DNA of 32,104 nucleotides from Methylobacterium sp. (GTDB lineage Bacteria; Pseudomonadota; Alphaproteobacteria; Rhizobiales; Beijerinckiaceae): the NCBI GenBank assembly GCA_013823325.1, contig PNLY01000067.1:1-32104 (forward strand), given 5' to 3'. The notes below the pieces were generated by a model, which saw only the letters and a list, made by a program, of their open reading frames with translations, ran no database searches and was not told the origin of the DNA. A program made the translations under genes and the position numbers. Below, in pieces: positions 23,876 through 31,971 of the stretch (position 1 is its first letter; each line of letters begins with the position of its first letter).

Positions 23876-24561
23876 ACCCCGTCGTCATCCGCACCAGGAA
23901 GCGCGCCCCGGCCGCGGCGATGGCCGATCTCGCCGCGCTCGGCGTCTCGACCACGCATGAGGCGATGGGCCGGAGCGGCCTGCTGAAACCCTATATGCGG
24001 CCGATCTATGCCGGCGCGCAGATCGCTGGCGGGGCGGTGACGGTGCTGGCCCAGCCCGGCGACAACTGGATGATCCATGTCGCGATCGAGCAGGTGCTGC
24101 CCGGCGATGTGCTCGTCGTCGCCTGCACGACCGACAATACCGACGGCATGTTCGGCGACCTCTTGGCGACATCGCTCCAGGCGCGCGGCGGCATCGGCCT
24201 TATCATTGATGCCGGGGTGCGCGATGTCCGCACGCTGACCGAAATGGGCTTCCCGGTCTGGTCGCGGGCGATCTCAGCCAAGGGCACGGTCAAGGCGACG
24301 CTCGGCAGCGTCAACGTGCCGGTGGTCTGCGCCGGGGCGCTGATCCACCCCGGCGACGTCATCGTCGCCGACGATGACGGGGTGGTGGTGGTGCCGCGGC
24401 GCGAGGCCGAAGCTGTCGCCGCCGCTGGCCGCAAGCGCGAGGCCAATGAAGACGAAAAGCGTAGACGTCTGGCGGCTGGCGAACTCGGGCTGGACATGTA
24501 CGCTATGCGCGACGGCCTCGCGAAGGCGGGCCTTACCTATCGCGACGACGAAGACGAATAA
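23872..24561 (+). CDS. galC: 4-carboxy-4-hydroxy-2-oxoadipate aldolase / oxaloacetate decarboxylase (GalC; RraA-like)
   Basis: Class II (metal-dependent) aldolase of 229 residues in the RraA/HMG-aldolase fold. It cleaves 4-carboxy-4-hydroxy-2-oxoadipate to pyruvate and oxaloacetate and usually also decarboxylates oxaloacetate. The active-site elements are [13 protein letters not shown] (about 94-106) and [11 protein letters not shown] with the conserved R117-D118 pair; [12 protein letters not shown] near the N-terminus and [14 protein letters not shown] near 163-176 are also family-typical. The start ATG overlaps the galB stop by 4 nt. A 51-nt gap then leads to the Liv-type transporter. It completes the lower half of the gallate/protocatechuate 4,5-cleavage route. 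Confidence 0.9.
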   Translation: MNPVVIRTRKRAPAAAMADLAALGVSTTHEAMGRSGLLKPYMRPIYAGAQIAGGAVTVLAQPGDNWMIHVAIEQVLPGDVLVVACTTDNTDGMFGDLLATSLQARGGIGLIIDAGVRDVRTLTEMGFPVWSRAISAKGTVKATLGSVNVPVVCAGALIHPGDVIVADDDGVVVVPRREAEAVAAAGRKREANEDEKRRRLAAGELGLDMYAMRDGLAKAGLTYRDDEDE

Positions 24562-24612
24562 TCCAACGAAAGCCCCAGCAAGGGGATCGGCACAACTCTC
24601 GGGAGGAACGAC

Positions 24613-25785
24613 ATGACCATTCGCAGGACAGTTCTCAAAGGAATGCTCGGCCTTGCGCTGGCCGCCTCGGTCAGCGGCGCGGCCCTGGCGCAGGATACGG
24701 TCAAGATCGGCCTGATCCTGCCGATGACCGGCCCGTTCGCCTCGACCGGACGACAGATCGCCGCGGCCGCCAATCTCTATGTCCAGGAGAAGGGCGCGAG
24801 CGTCGCCGGCAAGAAGGTCGAGCTCATCGTCAAGGACGACACCGGCACGGCCGACGTCACCCGCCGCATCGCCCAGGAACTGATCGTCAACGACAAGGTC
24901 ACCGCGATCGCCGGCTTCGGCCTGACGCCGCTCGCGCTCGCGACCGCGCCGCTGGCGACGCAGGCGAAGACGCCGATGGTGGTGATGGCGGCCGCGACCG
25001 GGATCATCACCGAGCGCTCGCCCTTCATCGTCCGCACCAGCCAGGTCGTGCCGCAGATCGGCGCGCCGTTCGGCACCTGGATCGCCAAGCAGGGCACCAA
25101 GCGCGTCATCACCATCGTCTCGGACTACGGCCCGGGCCATGATGTCGAGAGCTCGTTCTCCGAGGCGTTCAAGGCTGGCGGCGGCCAGGTCGAGAACATC
25201 CGCGTGCCCTTGCAGAATCCTGACTTCTCGCCCTTCCTGCAGCGCGTCGCCGACGCCAAGCCGGAGGCGCTGCTGGTCTTCGTGCCGTCCGGCGTCGGGG
25301 CCCAGTTCATGAAGCAGTTCGTTGAGCGCGGCCTCGACAAGAGCGGCATCAAGCTCATCGGCACCGGCGACCTGACCGATGACGACATCCTCAACGGCAT
25401 GGGGGACATCGCGCTCGGCGTCATCACCGCCCAGCACTATTCGGCGTCGCATGACAGCCCGGAGAACAAGGCCTTCGTCGAGGGCTTCAAGAAAGCCAAT
25501 CCCGGCCTGCGCCCGAACTTCATGGCGGTCGGCGGCTATGACGGCATGCACGCGCTCTATGAGGGACTGAAGAAGACCAAGGGCGAAGGCGGGCAGGCGC
25601 TGGTCGACGCGATGAAGGGGATGAGCTGGACGAGCCCGCGCGGGCCGATCTCGATCGATCCCGAGACCCGCGACATCATCCAGAACGTCTACATCCGCAA
25701 GGTCGAGCGCGTGAACGGCGAGCTCTACAATCAGGAGTTCGAGACGATCCCGAACGTCAAGGACCCGACCAAGGCCAAGAAATAA
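24613..25785 (+). CDS. Liv-type (branched-chain amino-acid family) ABC transporter substrate-binding protein
   Basis: Periplasmic binding protein of 390 residues, type I fold of the LivK family. A signal peptide (RRTVLKGMLGLALAASVSG) ends near ALA-Q at residue 26-27, followed by VKIGLILPMTGPFASTGRQI, which is the family start. A strong ggagg lies 6 nt before the ATG. In Hyphomicrobiales, LivK homologues next to aromatic catabolic genes often bind aromatic acids instead of leucine; the neighbours galDBC and a ring-cleavage-type dioxygenase make that the better guess here. The permeases follow after 21 nt. Confidence 0.92.
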   Translation: MTIRRTVLKGMLGLALAASVSGAALAQDTVKIGLILPMTGPFASTGRQIAAAANLYVQEKGASVAGKKVELIVKDDTGTADVTRRIAQELIVNDKVTAIAGFGLTPLALATAPLATQAKTPMVVMAAATGIITERSPFIVRTSQVVPQIGAPFGTWIAKQGTKRVITIVSDYGPGHDVESSFSEAFKAGGGQVENIRVPLQNPDFSPFLQRVADAKPEALLVFVPSGVGAQFMKQFVERGLDKSGIKLIGTGDLTDDDILNGMGDIALGVITAQHYSASHDSPENKAFVEGFKKANPGLRPNFMAVGGYDGMHALYEGLKKTKGEGGQALVDAMKGMSWTSPRGPISIDPETRDIIQNVYIRKVERVNGELYNQEFETIPNVKDPTKAKK

Positions 25786-25806
25786 GCCTGGCAGGGCGGA
25801 CCCGAC

Positions 25807-26664
25807 GTGCTCACCATCCTGTTCGACGGCGTCGCCTACGGCATGATCCTGTTCGTGCTGGCCTGCGGGCTGTCCGTGACCATGGGGTTGATGAACTTCG
25901 TCAACCTCGCCCACGGCGCCTTTGCCATGTTCGGCGGCTATGTCACCGTGCTGGCGATGCAGCGGCTCGGCCTGCCGTTCCTGTGGGTGCTGCCGGCGGC
26001 CTTCCTCGCCACTGCGCTCGCGGGCTTGCTGCTGGAGCGGCTGGTCTACCGGCCGATGTACGCCAAGAGCCATCTCGACCAGGTGATGTTCTCGATCGGG
26101 CTGGTGTTCATGGCCGTCGCCGGCGCCGACTACCTGATGGGCTCGAGCCAGCAATTCGTGCAGCTGCCGGCCTGGCTGAGCGGGCGCTTCGATCTCGCCG
26201 GCATCGGCGTCGGCCGCTACCGGCTCTTCATCATCGTGCTGTGCGGCGCTCTCGCCTTCGCCATGCAATGGGGCTTCACCCGCACACGCTTCGGCAGCCG
26301 GCTGCGCGCCGCCGTCGACGACGCCAGGGTGGCGCGCGGCCTCGGCATCCCCGTCAACCGGCTGTTCGCGCTGACCTTTGCGTTTGGTTCCGGCCTTGCC
26401 GGCCTCGGCGGCGCGCTCGGCATTGAATTGATGGGGCTCGACCCGACCTTCCCGCTGAAGTTCATGATCTACTTCTTGATCGTCGTGACCGTCGGCGGGA
26501 CCTCGACCATCTCCGGTCCGTTCTTCGCGGCGATGCTGCTCGGGGTCGCCGATGTCGGCGGCAAGTATCTCGTGCCGCAGCTCGGCGCCTTCATCATCTA
26601 CGCGCTGATGGTCGTCCTGCTGATCACAAGGCCGCACGGGCTCTTCGCGAGGAGCCGGGCATGA
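25807..26664 (+). CDS. livH: Liv-type ABC transporter permease, LivH-like
   Basis: Inner-membrane permease of 285 residues starting at a GTG (25807); no ATG lies near, and the first hydrophobic segment begins almost at once (ILFDGVAYGMILFVLACGLS), so the GTG is credible. The LivH hallmark GLMNFVNLAHGAFAMFGGY is at about 28-46, and the C-terminal coupling part (VARGLGIPVNRLFALTFAFG, then LKFMIYFLIVVTVGGTSTIS) is intact. About eight membrane segments. It overlaps the LivM-like gene by 4 nt. Confidence 0.92.
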   Translation: MLTILFDGVAYGMILFVLACGLSVTMGLMNFVNLAHGAFAMFGGYVTVLAMQRLGLPFLWVLPAAFLATALAGLLLERLVYRPMYAKSHLDQVMFSIGLVFMAVAGADYLMGSSQQFVQLPAWLSGRFDLAGIGVGRYRLFIIVLCGALAFAMQWGFTRTRFGSRLRAAVDDARVARGLGIPVNRLFALTFAFGSGLAGLGGALGIELMGLDPTFPLKFMIYFLIVVTVGGTSTISGPFFAAMLLGVADVGGKYLVPQLGAFIIYALMVVLLITRPHGLFARSRA

Positions 26665-27668
26665 AGGCCGACAGCATCGAGGCGCGCGTCCGGCGCTCGC
26701 TCTATGGCGCACGGCGCTGGCATCCGGCCGAGATCGTGTTCTGGGTCCTGGCGCTGGCGGCTTTCTTCCTGCTGCCACGCCAGCTCCTGATCCTCAACGA
26801 GATCGCGATCCTCGGGCTGTTCGCGCTCTCGCTCGACCTGATCCTTGGCTATGCCGGCATCGTCTCGCTGGGGCATGCCGCCTTCTTCGGCTTCGGCGCC
26901 TATGCGGCCGGGCTCTTCGCCAAGCATGCCAGCGCCGATCCGCTGGCGGGGCTCGCGGTCGGCATGGGCGCAGCCGGGCTGCTCGGGCTGATCAGCAGCC
27001 CGCTGATCCTGCGCGGCAGCGACCTGACACGCCTGATGGTGACGCTCGGCGTCGCGCTGATCCTGGGGGAACTGGCCAACTCGCTCGGCTGGCTCACAGG
27101 CGGCGCCGACGGCCTGCAGGGGATCATGATGGGGCCGGTGCTCGGCCTGTTCGAGTTCGATATCTTCGGCAGCGTCGCCTATCTCTATTCGCTCACCGTG
27201 CTGTTCGTGCTGTTCGTGCTGGCGCGCCGCATCGTCGGCTCGCCGTTCGGCCTTTCGCTGCGGGCGATCCGCGACAACCCGCTGCGCGCTTCCGCCTCGG
27301 GCGTGCCGCTGCACTGGCGGCTCGTCGCGGTCTATACGCTCGCGGCCGCCTATGCCGGGGCGGCGGGGGCGCTGCTCGCCCAGACCACGCAATTCGTCTC
27401 GCTCGACGTGCTCGCCTTCCATCGCTCGGCCGACCTGATGCTGGTGCTGATCATCGGCGGCGCCGGCTATCTCTATGGCGGGCTGATCGGCGCGGTTGCC
27501 TTCAAGCTGCTGCAGGACGTGATCGCGAGCTTCACGCCGCAATACTGGATGTTCTGGATCGGGCTGTTCCTTGTCCTCTTCGTGCTCGGCGGCCGCGAAC
27601 TGATCCATGGCGGGATCAAGGCGGTTGTCGGCCGTGTCGCGCGCCTCGGCCGGAGGGCGTCGACATGA
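26661..27668 (+). CDS. livM: Liv-type ABC transporter permease, LivM-like
   Basis: Second permease, 335 residues. After a charged N-terminal stretch of about 25 residues come membrane segments and the LivM signature GYAGIVSLGHAAFFGFGAYA near 68-87. The coupling loop (LRAIRDNPLRASASGVPLHW) lies near 207-226 and the end VLGGRELIHGGIKAVVGRV is normal. Overlaps of 4 nt at both ends tie it to LivH and LivG. It forms the channel with the LivH-like protein. Confidence 0.92.
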   Translation: MKADSIEARVRRSLYGARRWHPAEIVFWVLALAAFFLLPRQLLILNEIAILGLFALSLDLILGYAGIVSLGHAAFFGFGAYAAGLFAKHASADPLAGLAVGMGAAGLLGLISSPLILRGSDLTRLMVTLGVALILGELANSLGWLTGGADGLQGIMMGPVLGLFEFDIFGSVAYLYSLTVLFVLFVLARRIVGSPFGLSLRAIRDNPLRASASGVPLHWRLVAVYTLAAAYAGAAGALLAQTTQFVSLDVLAFHRSADLMLVLIIGGAGYLYGGLIGAVAFKLLQDVIASFTPQYWMFWIGLFLVLFVLGGRELIHGGIKAVVGRVARLGRRAST

Positions 27669-28417
27669 GCGTGGCGCTCCAGACCTTCGATCTCTGCAAG
27701 AGCTTCGGCGGCATCACCGCGACCGACCATGTCGACTTCACGCTGGCCAAGGGCGCGCGCCACGCGCTGATCGGTCCGAACGGCGCCGGCAAGACCACCT
27801 TCGTCAACCAGTTGACCGGGGTGCTGCGCCCGAGCTCCGGCCGGGTCGAATTGATGGGCGAGGACATCACCACGCTGCCCCGCGAGGCGCGGGTTGGGCG
27901 CGGGCTGGCGCGGACCTTCCAGATCAACCAGCTCTTCGCCACGATGACGCCGGTCGAGATGATCGCGCTCGTCGTTTCCGAGCGGCTCGGCCGGGGCCGG
28001 CAGACTCTGCGCGCGCTCGACCGCGACGGCGAGCTCGTTGCCGAGACGGCTGAAATCCTCGCCCGCTTCCGGCTCGACGACATCATGGACGAGCGCATCG
28101 CGACCTTGCCCTATGGCAAGCAGCGCCAGATCGAGATCGCCGCCGCCTTCGCCGCGAGGCCGAGCGTGTTGCTGCTCGACGAGCCCGCGGCGGGCGTGCC
28201 CGAGGCCGAACGCCGCGAGCTGATGGCAACGGTCGCCGGCCTGCCGGACGATGTCTCGGTCCTGCTGATCGAGCACGACATGGACCTCGTCTTCCGCTTC
28301 GCGACGCGGATCACCGTGCTGGTCAATGGCCGCCTGCTCGCCGATGGTACGCCGGCCGAGATCGCCAGTGACCCGGCGGTGCGCGCCGCCTATCTCGGGG
28401 AGCATGGCCATGGCTGA
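27665..28417 (+). CDS. livG: Liv-type ABC transporter ATPase, LivG-like
   Basis: ATPase of 250 residues. Walker A GPNGAGKTT at 37-45, the LivG-typical FQINQLFATMTPVE after it, signature in its usual LivG form LPYGKQRQIEIA near 147, Walker B VLLLDEPAAG, and H-loop LIEHDMDLVF. The N-terminal LCKSFGGITATDHVDF is also characteristic of LivG. It overlaps LivM by 4 nt and the LivF-like gene by 8 nt and should pair with the latter. Confidence 0.93.
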   Translation: MSVALQTFDLCKSFGGITATDHVDFTLAKGARHALIGPNGAGKTTFVNQLTGVLRPSSGRVELMGEDITTLPREARVGRGLARTFQINQLFATMTPVEMIALVVSERLGRGRQTLRALDRDGELVAETAEILARFRLDDIMDERIATLPYGKQRQIEIAAAFAARPSVLLLDEPAAGVPEAERRELMATVAGLPDDVSVLLIEHDMDLVFRFATRITVLVNGRLLADGTPAEIASDPAVRAAYLGEHGHG

Positions 28418-29117
28418 GCTCCTCAAGGTCGAACGCCTCAGCGCCGGCTATGGCGAGGCCCAGGTGCTGTTCGACATCGATCTTTCGCTCGCGGAGGGCC
28501 GTTCGCTCGCACTGCTCGGCCGCAACGGCGTCGGCAAGACGACGCTGGTCAACAGCATCATCGGCGTCACCCGCCGCCGCGGCGGCCGGATCGTGCTGGC
28601 AGGGCGCGACCTCACCACGGCGACGCCCGAGCAGCGCGCCCATGCCGGCATCGGCTGGGTGCCGCAGGAGCGCAACATCTTCAAATCGCTGACCGTGCTG
28701 GAGAATCTGACCGCCGTCGCGACGCCCGGTGCTTGGACGACCGAGCGCGTCTTTGCGATGTTCCCGCGCCTTGCCGAGCGCAAGGCCAATCTCGGCAACC
28801 AGCTCTCCGGCGGCGAGCAGCAGATGCTGGCGATCGGCCGGGCGCTGATGCTCAATCCCAAGCTGCTGTTGCTCGACGAGCCGACCGAGGGACTCGCGCC
28901 GATCATCGTCGAGGAATTGCTGAAGGCGCTGAAACGGCTGGTCCGCGATGAGGGGCTCTCGGCGATCGTGATCGAGCAGCACGCCCGCAAGATCCTCGAA
29001 CTCACCGACGAGGCGATCGTGCTCGAGCGCGGCCGCGTCGTCCTCGCTGCGGGGAGCGCCGAACTCCTTGCCGACCCGTCACGGCTGGAGCGCCATCTCG
29101 GCCTCGCCGCCGCCTGA
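28410..29117 (+). CDS. livF: Liv-type ABC transporter ATPase, LivF-like
   Basis: ATPase of 235 residues from the ATG at 28410, picked over the ATG at 28404 because ggggag (28397-28402) is better spaced to it. Walker A GRNGVGKTT at 37-45, the LivF block GIGWVPQERNIFKSLTVLEN, signature LSGGEQQMLAIGRA, Walker B LLLLDEPTEGLAP and H-loop VIEQH. Size and motif spelling are those of LivF. A 31-nt gap with its own aaagga site leads to the methyltransferase-like gene, so the transcript probably continues. Confidence 0.93.
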   Translation: MAELLKVERLSAGYGEAQVLFDIDLSLAEGRSLALLGRNGVGKTTLVNSIIGVTRRRGGRIVLAGRDLTTATPEQRAHAGIGWVPQERNIFKSLTVLENLTAVATPGAWTTERVFAMFPRLAERKANLGNQLSGGEQQMLAIGRALMLNPKLLLLDEPTEGLAPIIVEELLKALKRLVRDEGLSAIVIEQHARKILELTDEAIVLERGRVVLAAGSAELLADPSRLERHLGLAAA

Positions 29118-29148
29118 GCCAACGACTGAACCGAAGAAAGGAAACGCC

Positions 29149-30258
29149 ATGAGCCAGAGACAGAAGCCGCCGTTCCGGGGCGACATGGTCGGCAGCCTGC
29201 TGCGCAGTGCGCCGGTCAAGGACGCCCGCGCCAAACATGCGGCCGGTGAGATCGATCAGGCCGAATTGGCGGCGATCGAGGACGAGGAAATCAGGAAGCT
29301 CGTGCGCAAGCAGGAGGAGGTCGGCCTGCAGGCGGTGACCGATGGCGAGTTCCGCCGCGCCTTCTGGCATTTCGACTTCCTCGACGGCCTCTCCGGCGTC
29401 ACCAGCTTCGAGACCGATTCCGGCATCCAGTTCAAGGGCGTCACCACCAAGGGCCATGCGGTCCGCATCACCGGCAAGCTCGACTTCCCGGACGACCACC
29501 CGCATCTCCAGCATTTCAAGTTCCTGGCCTCGACGACCGATCGCGTGGCGAAGATGACGATCCCGAGCCCGTCCATGCTGCATTACCGCGGCGGGCGCAA
29601 AGCGATCGATCCAAGCGCTTACCTCAGGATCGAGGACTATTACGAGGATCTCGGCAAGGTCTACGCCAAGGCGATCAAGGCCTTCTACGATGCCGGCTGC
29701 CGCTATCTGCAGCTCGACGACACCAGCCTGTCCTATTTCTGCGATCCCGAGCAGCGCAAGATGCTGGCCGAGCGCGGCGACGACCCGGAACAGCTGGTCT
29801 TCATCTATCGCGACGTGCTCAACGCGGCGCTGAAGGCCAAGCCCGCCGACATGCAGATCACCACCCATACCTGCCGCGGCAATTTCAAGTCGACCTTCAT
29901 CGCCTCGGGCGGCTACGAGCCGGTCGCCGAGATGGTCTTCAACGAGATCAATGTCGACGGCTATTTCATGGAGTGGGACGATGACCGCTCGGGGGGCTTC
30001 GAGCCGCTGCGCTTCCTGCCCAAGGGCGACAAGCAAGTCGTGCTCGGGCTGGTGACCTCGAAATTCGGCGAGATCGAGAGCAAGGACAATCTCAAGCGCC
30101 GGATCGAGGAAGCCTCGAAATACGCAGCCCTGGAGCAGCTTTGCCTGTCGCCGCAATGCGGCTTCGCCTCGACCGAGGAAGGCAATGTCCTGGCCGAGGA
30201 CGAGCAATGGGCCAAGCTCTCGCGCATCCTCGAAGTCGCAAGGGAAGTCTGGGGATGA
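29149..30258 (+). CDS. Cobalamin-independent methionine synthase (MetE) C-terminal-like methyltransferase
   Basis: Zinc-dependent methyltransferase-type protein of 369 residues matching only the catalytic C-terminal barrel of MetE; the N-terminal barrel of the 750-residue enzyme is absent. The zinc site looks complete: H240 and C242 in THTCRGN, E275 in FMEWDDDRSG, C337 in LSPQCGF. D190 in YLQLDDTSL corresponds to the residue that holds the thiol substrate's amino group in MetE. The start (RGDMVGSLLR) and VTDGEFRRAFWHFDFLDG are typical of this short family. aaagga precedes the ATG at good spacing. It overlaps the dioxygenase gene by 4 nt. Its place in an aromatic operon suggests transfer of a methyl or other group from a catabolic substrate to a thiol; true methionine synthesis (core-MetE/MesD-like) is the alternative. 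Confidence 0.82.
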   Translation: MSQRQKPPFRGDMVGSLLRSAPVKDARAKHAAGEIDQAELAAIEDEEIRKLVRKQEEVGLQAVTDGEFRRAFWHFDFLDGLSGVTSFETDSGIQFKGVTTKGHAVRITGKLDFPDDHPHLQHFKFLASTTDRVAKMTIPSPSMLHYRGGRKAIDPSAYLRIEDYYEDLGKVYAKAIKAFYDAGCRYLQLDDTSLSYFCDPEQRKMLAERGDDPEQLVFIYRDVLNAALKAKPADMQITTHTCRGNFKSTFIASGGYEPVAEMVFNEINVDGYFMEWDDDRSGGFEPLRFLPKGDKQVVLGLVTSKFGEIESKDNLKRRIEEASKYAALEQLCLSPQCGFASTEEGNVLAEDEQWAKLSRILEVAREVWG

Positions 30259-31211
30259 GCAGCGAGCCCTGCTTCGACATCGCCCATCTCGGCCATGTCG
30301 AGCTCTTCACGAACAAGCCGCAGGAGAGCCTCGACTTCTTCGTCGAGATCTTCGGGCTGACGGAGAGCGGGCGCGAGGGCGACAGCGTCTACCTGCGTGC
30401 CTGGGACGATTACGAGTTCCACACGCTGAAGCTCACCGCGGCGAAGACGACCGGTGTCGGCCATATCGGCTATCGCGCCTCGAGCGAGGCGGCGCTCCTG
30501 CGCCGCGTCGCTGCGATCGAGGCGATGGGCTGCGGCATTGGCTGGAGCGAGGGCGATCTCGGCCATGGCCGGGCCTATCGCTTCCGCGATCCGGACGAGC
30601 ATGTCTTCGAGATCTACTTCGAGACCAAAAAATACGTCGCTCCCGAAAAGGAGCGACCTGCATTGAAGAACCAGGCGCAGCGCAACCATGGCCGTGGCTG
30701 CGCCGTGCGCCGGCTCGACCATCTCAATCTCCTGGCGCAGGACGTCGCGGCGATCCGGGAGTTCATGCCGAAGGCGCTGGGCAGCCGGGTGACCGAGCAA
30801 ATCGTGCTCGATTCCGGCGAGGTCGGCGGCTGCTGGTTCACCGTCAACAACAAGAGCTACGACATCGCCTATACCCGCGACCACACGCCGGCGCGCGGGC
30901 GCTTCCACCATGTCACCTATGCCGTCGACCAGCGCGAGCACATATTGGAGGCGGCCGATCTCTTCCTCGAGAACGGCGTCTTCATCGAGACCGGGCCGCA
31001 CAAGCACGCGGTGCAGCAGACCTTCTTTCTCTATGTCTACGAACCCGCCGGAAATCGTGTCGAGATCGCCAATGCCGGAGCGCGGCTGATCCTCGACCCG
31101 GACTGGCAGACCGTGACCTGGACGGAAGAAGAGCGGAAGAAGGGTCAGGCCTGGGGGCTGAAGACGATCGAGAGTTTCCACACCCACGGCACACCGCCGG
31201 CGGGTAAATAA
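30255..31211 (+). CDS. Type I extradiol (VOC-family) ring-cleavage dioxygenase, catechol 2,3-dioxygenase-like
   Basis: Non-haem iron dioxygenase-type protein of 318 residues with two VOC modules (about 8-125 and 153-275), the layout of catechol 2,3-dioxygenases. The 2-His-1-carboxylate ligands are visible: H156 in RLDHLNLL, H219 in GRFHHVTYAVD and E270 in PAGNRVEIANA. H251 (GPHKHAV) and Y260 match second-sphere residues of XylE. By my remembered alignment, the position of the XylE acid/base histidine H199 is a tyrosine here (SYDIAY, Y202). It should cleave an ortho-diphenol beside the hydroxyls. It is the last gene of operon B and may supply the ring-fission product for galDBC. The ring substrate is unknown. 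Confidence 0.85.
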   Translation: MSSEPCFDIAHLGHVELFTNKPQESLDFFVEIFGLTESGREGDSVYLRAWDDYEFHTLKLTAAKTTGVGHIGYRASSEAALLRRVAAIEAMGCGIGWSEGDLGHGRAYRFRDPDEHVFEIYFETKKYVAPEKERPALKNQAQRNHGRGCAVRRLDHLNLLAQDVAAIREFMPKALGSRVTEQIVLDSGEVGGCWFTVNNKSYDIAYTRDHTPARGRFHHVTYAVDQREHILEAADLFLENGVFIETGPHKHAVQQTFFLYVYEPAGNRVEIANAGARLILDPDWQTVTWTEEERKKGQAWGLKTIESFHTHGTPPAGK

Positions 31212-31217
31212 CGCGGC

Positions 31218-31246
31218 TTTGGGAGCGCTGAAACTGCGCTCTCAAA
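31218..31246. terminator. Symmetric hairpin between convergent genes (bidirectional terminator candidate)
   Basis: tttgggagcgc (31218-31228), loop tgaaact, gcgctctcaaa (31236-31246): an 11-bp stem with one G-T pair. It lies 6 nt after the dioxygenase stop and overlaps the stop codon of the convergent AroM-family gene (31242-31244). The terminal A/T pairs provide a short A/T-rich base in both directions, though no long T-run follows. Confidence 0.6.
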
Positions 31247-31913
31247 CCACTTCCGAGACGATCTTGGCGATCAGCGCATTCGACAGGATGACCGGCAGGC
31301 CGGCAGTCGCCGCGTCCCGGCGATGGCGCTCGACGAAGCCGATGCAGTCCATCAGCAGGATGTCGGCGCCGCGCTCGGCAAGGGCTTTGGCCGCCTCCGC
31401 GACTGTCAGGCCGTCGCCGCCATAGGGCGAGGCGGCGGCATAGATCGGCGGGCGGGCGAGCGGCGCCCATTTCCCGGCCTCGGAGGCGATCTGCTCGGCG
31501 AGCGGCACGATGATGCCGAGCTGCGCCTCCTGGACCAGCGCCGCGACTGTCGGCGGCAAGATGCGGTCGGGCTCGATCAGCCGGGCGCGCTTTGTCCTTA
31601 GCTTTGCGAAATGCCCGGTGCAGAGCATCAGGATCGTGCTGCAGCCGGCCGCTTCGAGCGCGGCGAGCTTGGCCAGCGCCGCCTGCTCGGTGCGCTCGCG
31701 GTCGATGACGACGGAGGTCCCGTCGAGCAGCTTGGTGATCAGGAGCGCGCCACCGGGCTGGGGCGCGAAGTCGCGGTCGATCTCCGCGCGCGACAGGCCG
31801 TCGAGCACGCCGGCATGCTGGCGCGGCAGCTCCGAGCCCAGCACCGCATCGAGGATCGGCGTGATGTCGGTGCGCGGCGCCTGGCCGATGGTGAGGGTGC
31901 CGAGCTTGGCCAT
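31242..31913 (-). CDS. AroM-family protein
   Basis: Protein of 223 residues of the AroM family. The N-terminal LGTLTIGQAPRTDITPIL is the family fingerprint. A cysteine in LMLCTGHF (near residue 100) and another in LLMDCIGF (near residue 185) sit at strand ends, reminiscent of the two-cysteine Asp/Glu racemase superfamily fold; this comparison is mine. No signal peptide or membrane segment. E. coli AroM has no settled function despite its name. The gene is convergent with operon B and is followed upstream, on the same strand, by the end of another gene at 31972, with a hairpin in the 58-nt gap. It may therefore belong to a separate minus-strand operon entering from the right. Confidence 0.85.
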   Translation of the reverse strand: MAKLGTLTIGQAPRTDITPILDAVLGSELPRQHAGVLDGLSRAEIDRDFAPQPGGALLITKLLDGTSVVIDRERTEQAALAKLAALEAAGCSTILMLCTGHFAKLRTKRARLIEPDRILPPTVAALVQEAQLGIIVPLAEQIASEAGKWAPLARPPIYAAASPYGGDGLTVAEAAKALAERGADILLMDCIGFVERHRRDAATAGLPVILSNALIAKIVSEVV

Positions 31914-31937
31914 GGCTGCGTCCTTCCGGATGTAAGT

Positions 31938-31963
31938 GGCCCAGGCCGTTGCCGGCCCGGGCC
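31938..31963 (-). terminator. Hairpin between the edge gene and the AroM-family gene
   Basis: ggccc (31938-31942) pairs with gggcc (31959-31963) and ggcc (31944-31947) with ggcc (31954-31957), with one A/C mismatch and a 6-nt loop. On the minus strand it comes about 8 nt after the stop of the edge gene and before the AroM-family start. No T-run follows, so partial attenuation or mRNA protection is likelier than full termination. Confidence 0.4.
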
Positions 31964-31971
31964 CTGCGTCC

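Noticed and set aside
24562..24612. cccc/gggg mini-hairpin between galC and the Liv binding-protein gene
   Set aside because: Only 4 bp with a 5-nt loop; too weak to call a terminator.
24274..26778. 834-codon open frame on the minus strand
   Set aside because: Spans galC, the Liv binding protein and LivH in antisense; low-complexity charged translation, no start signal.
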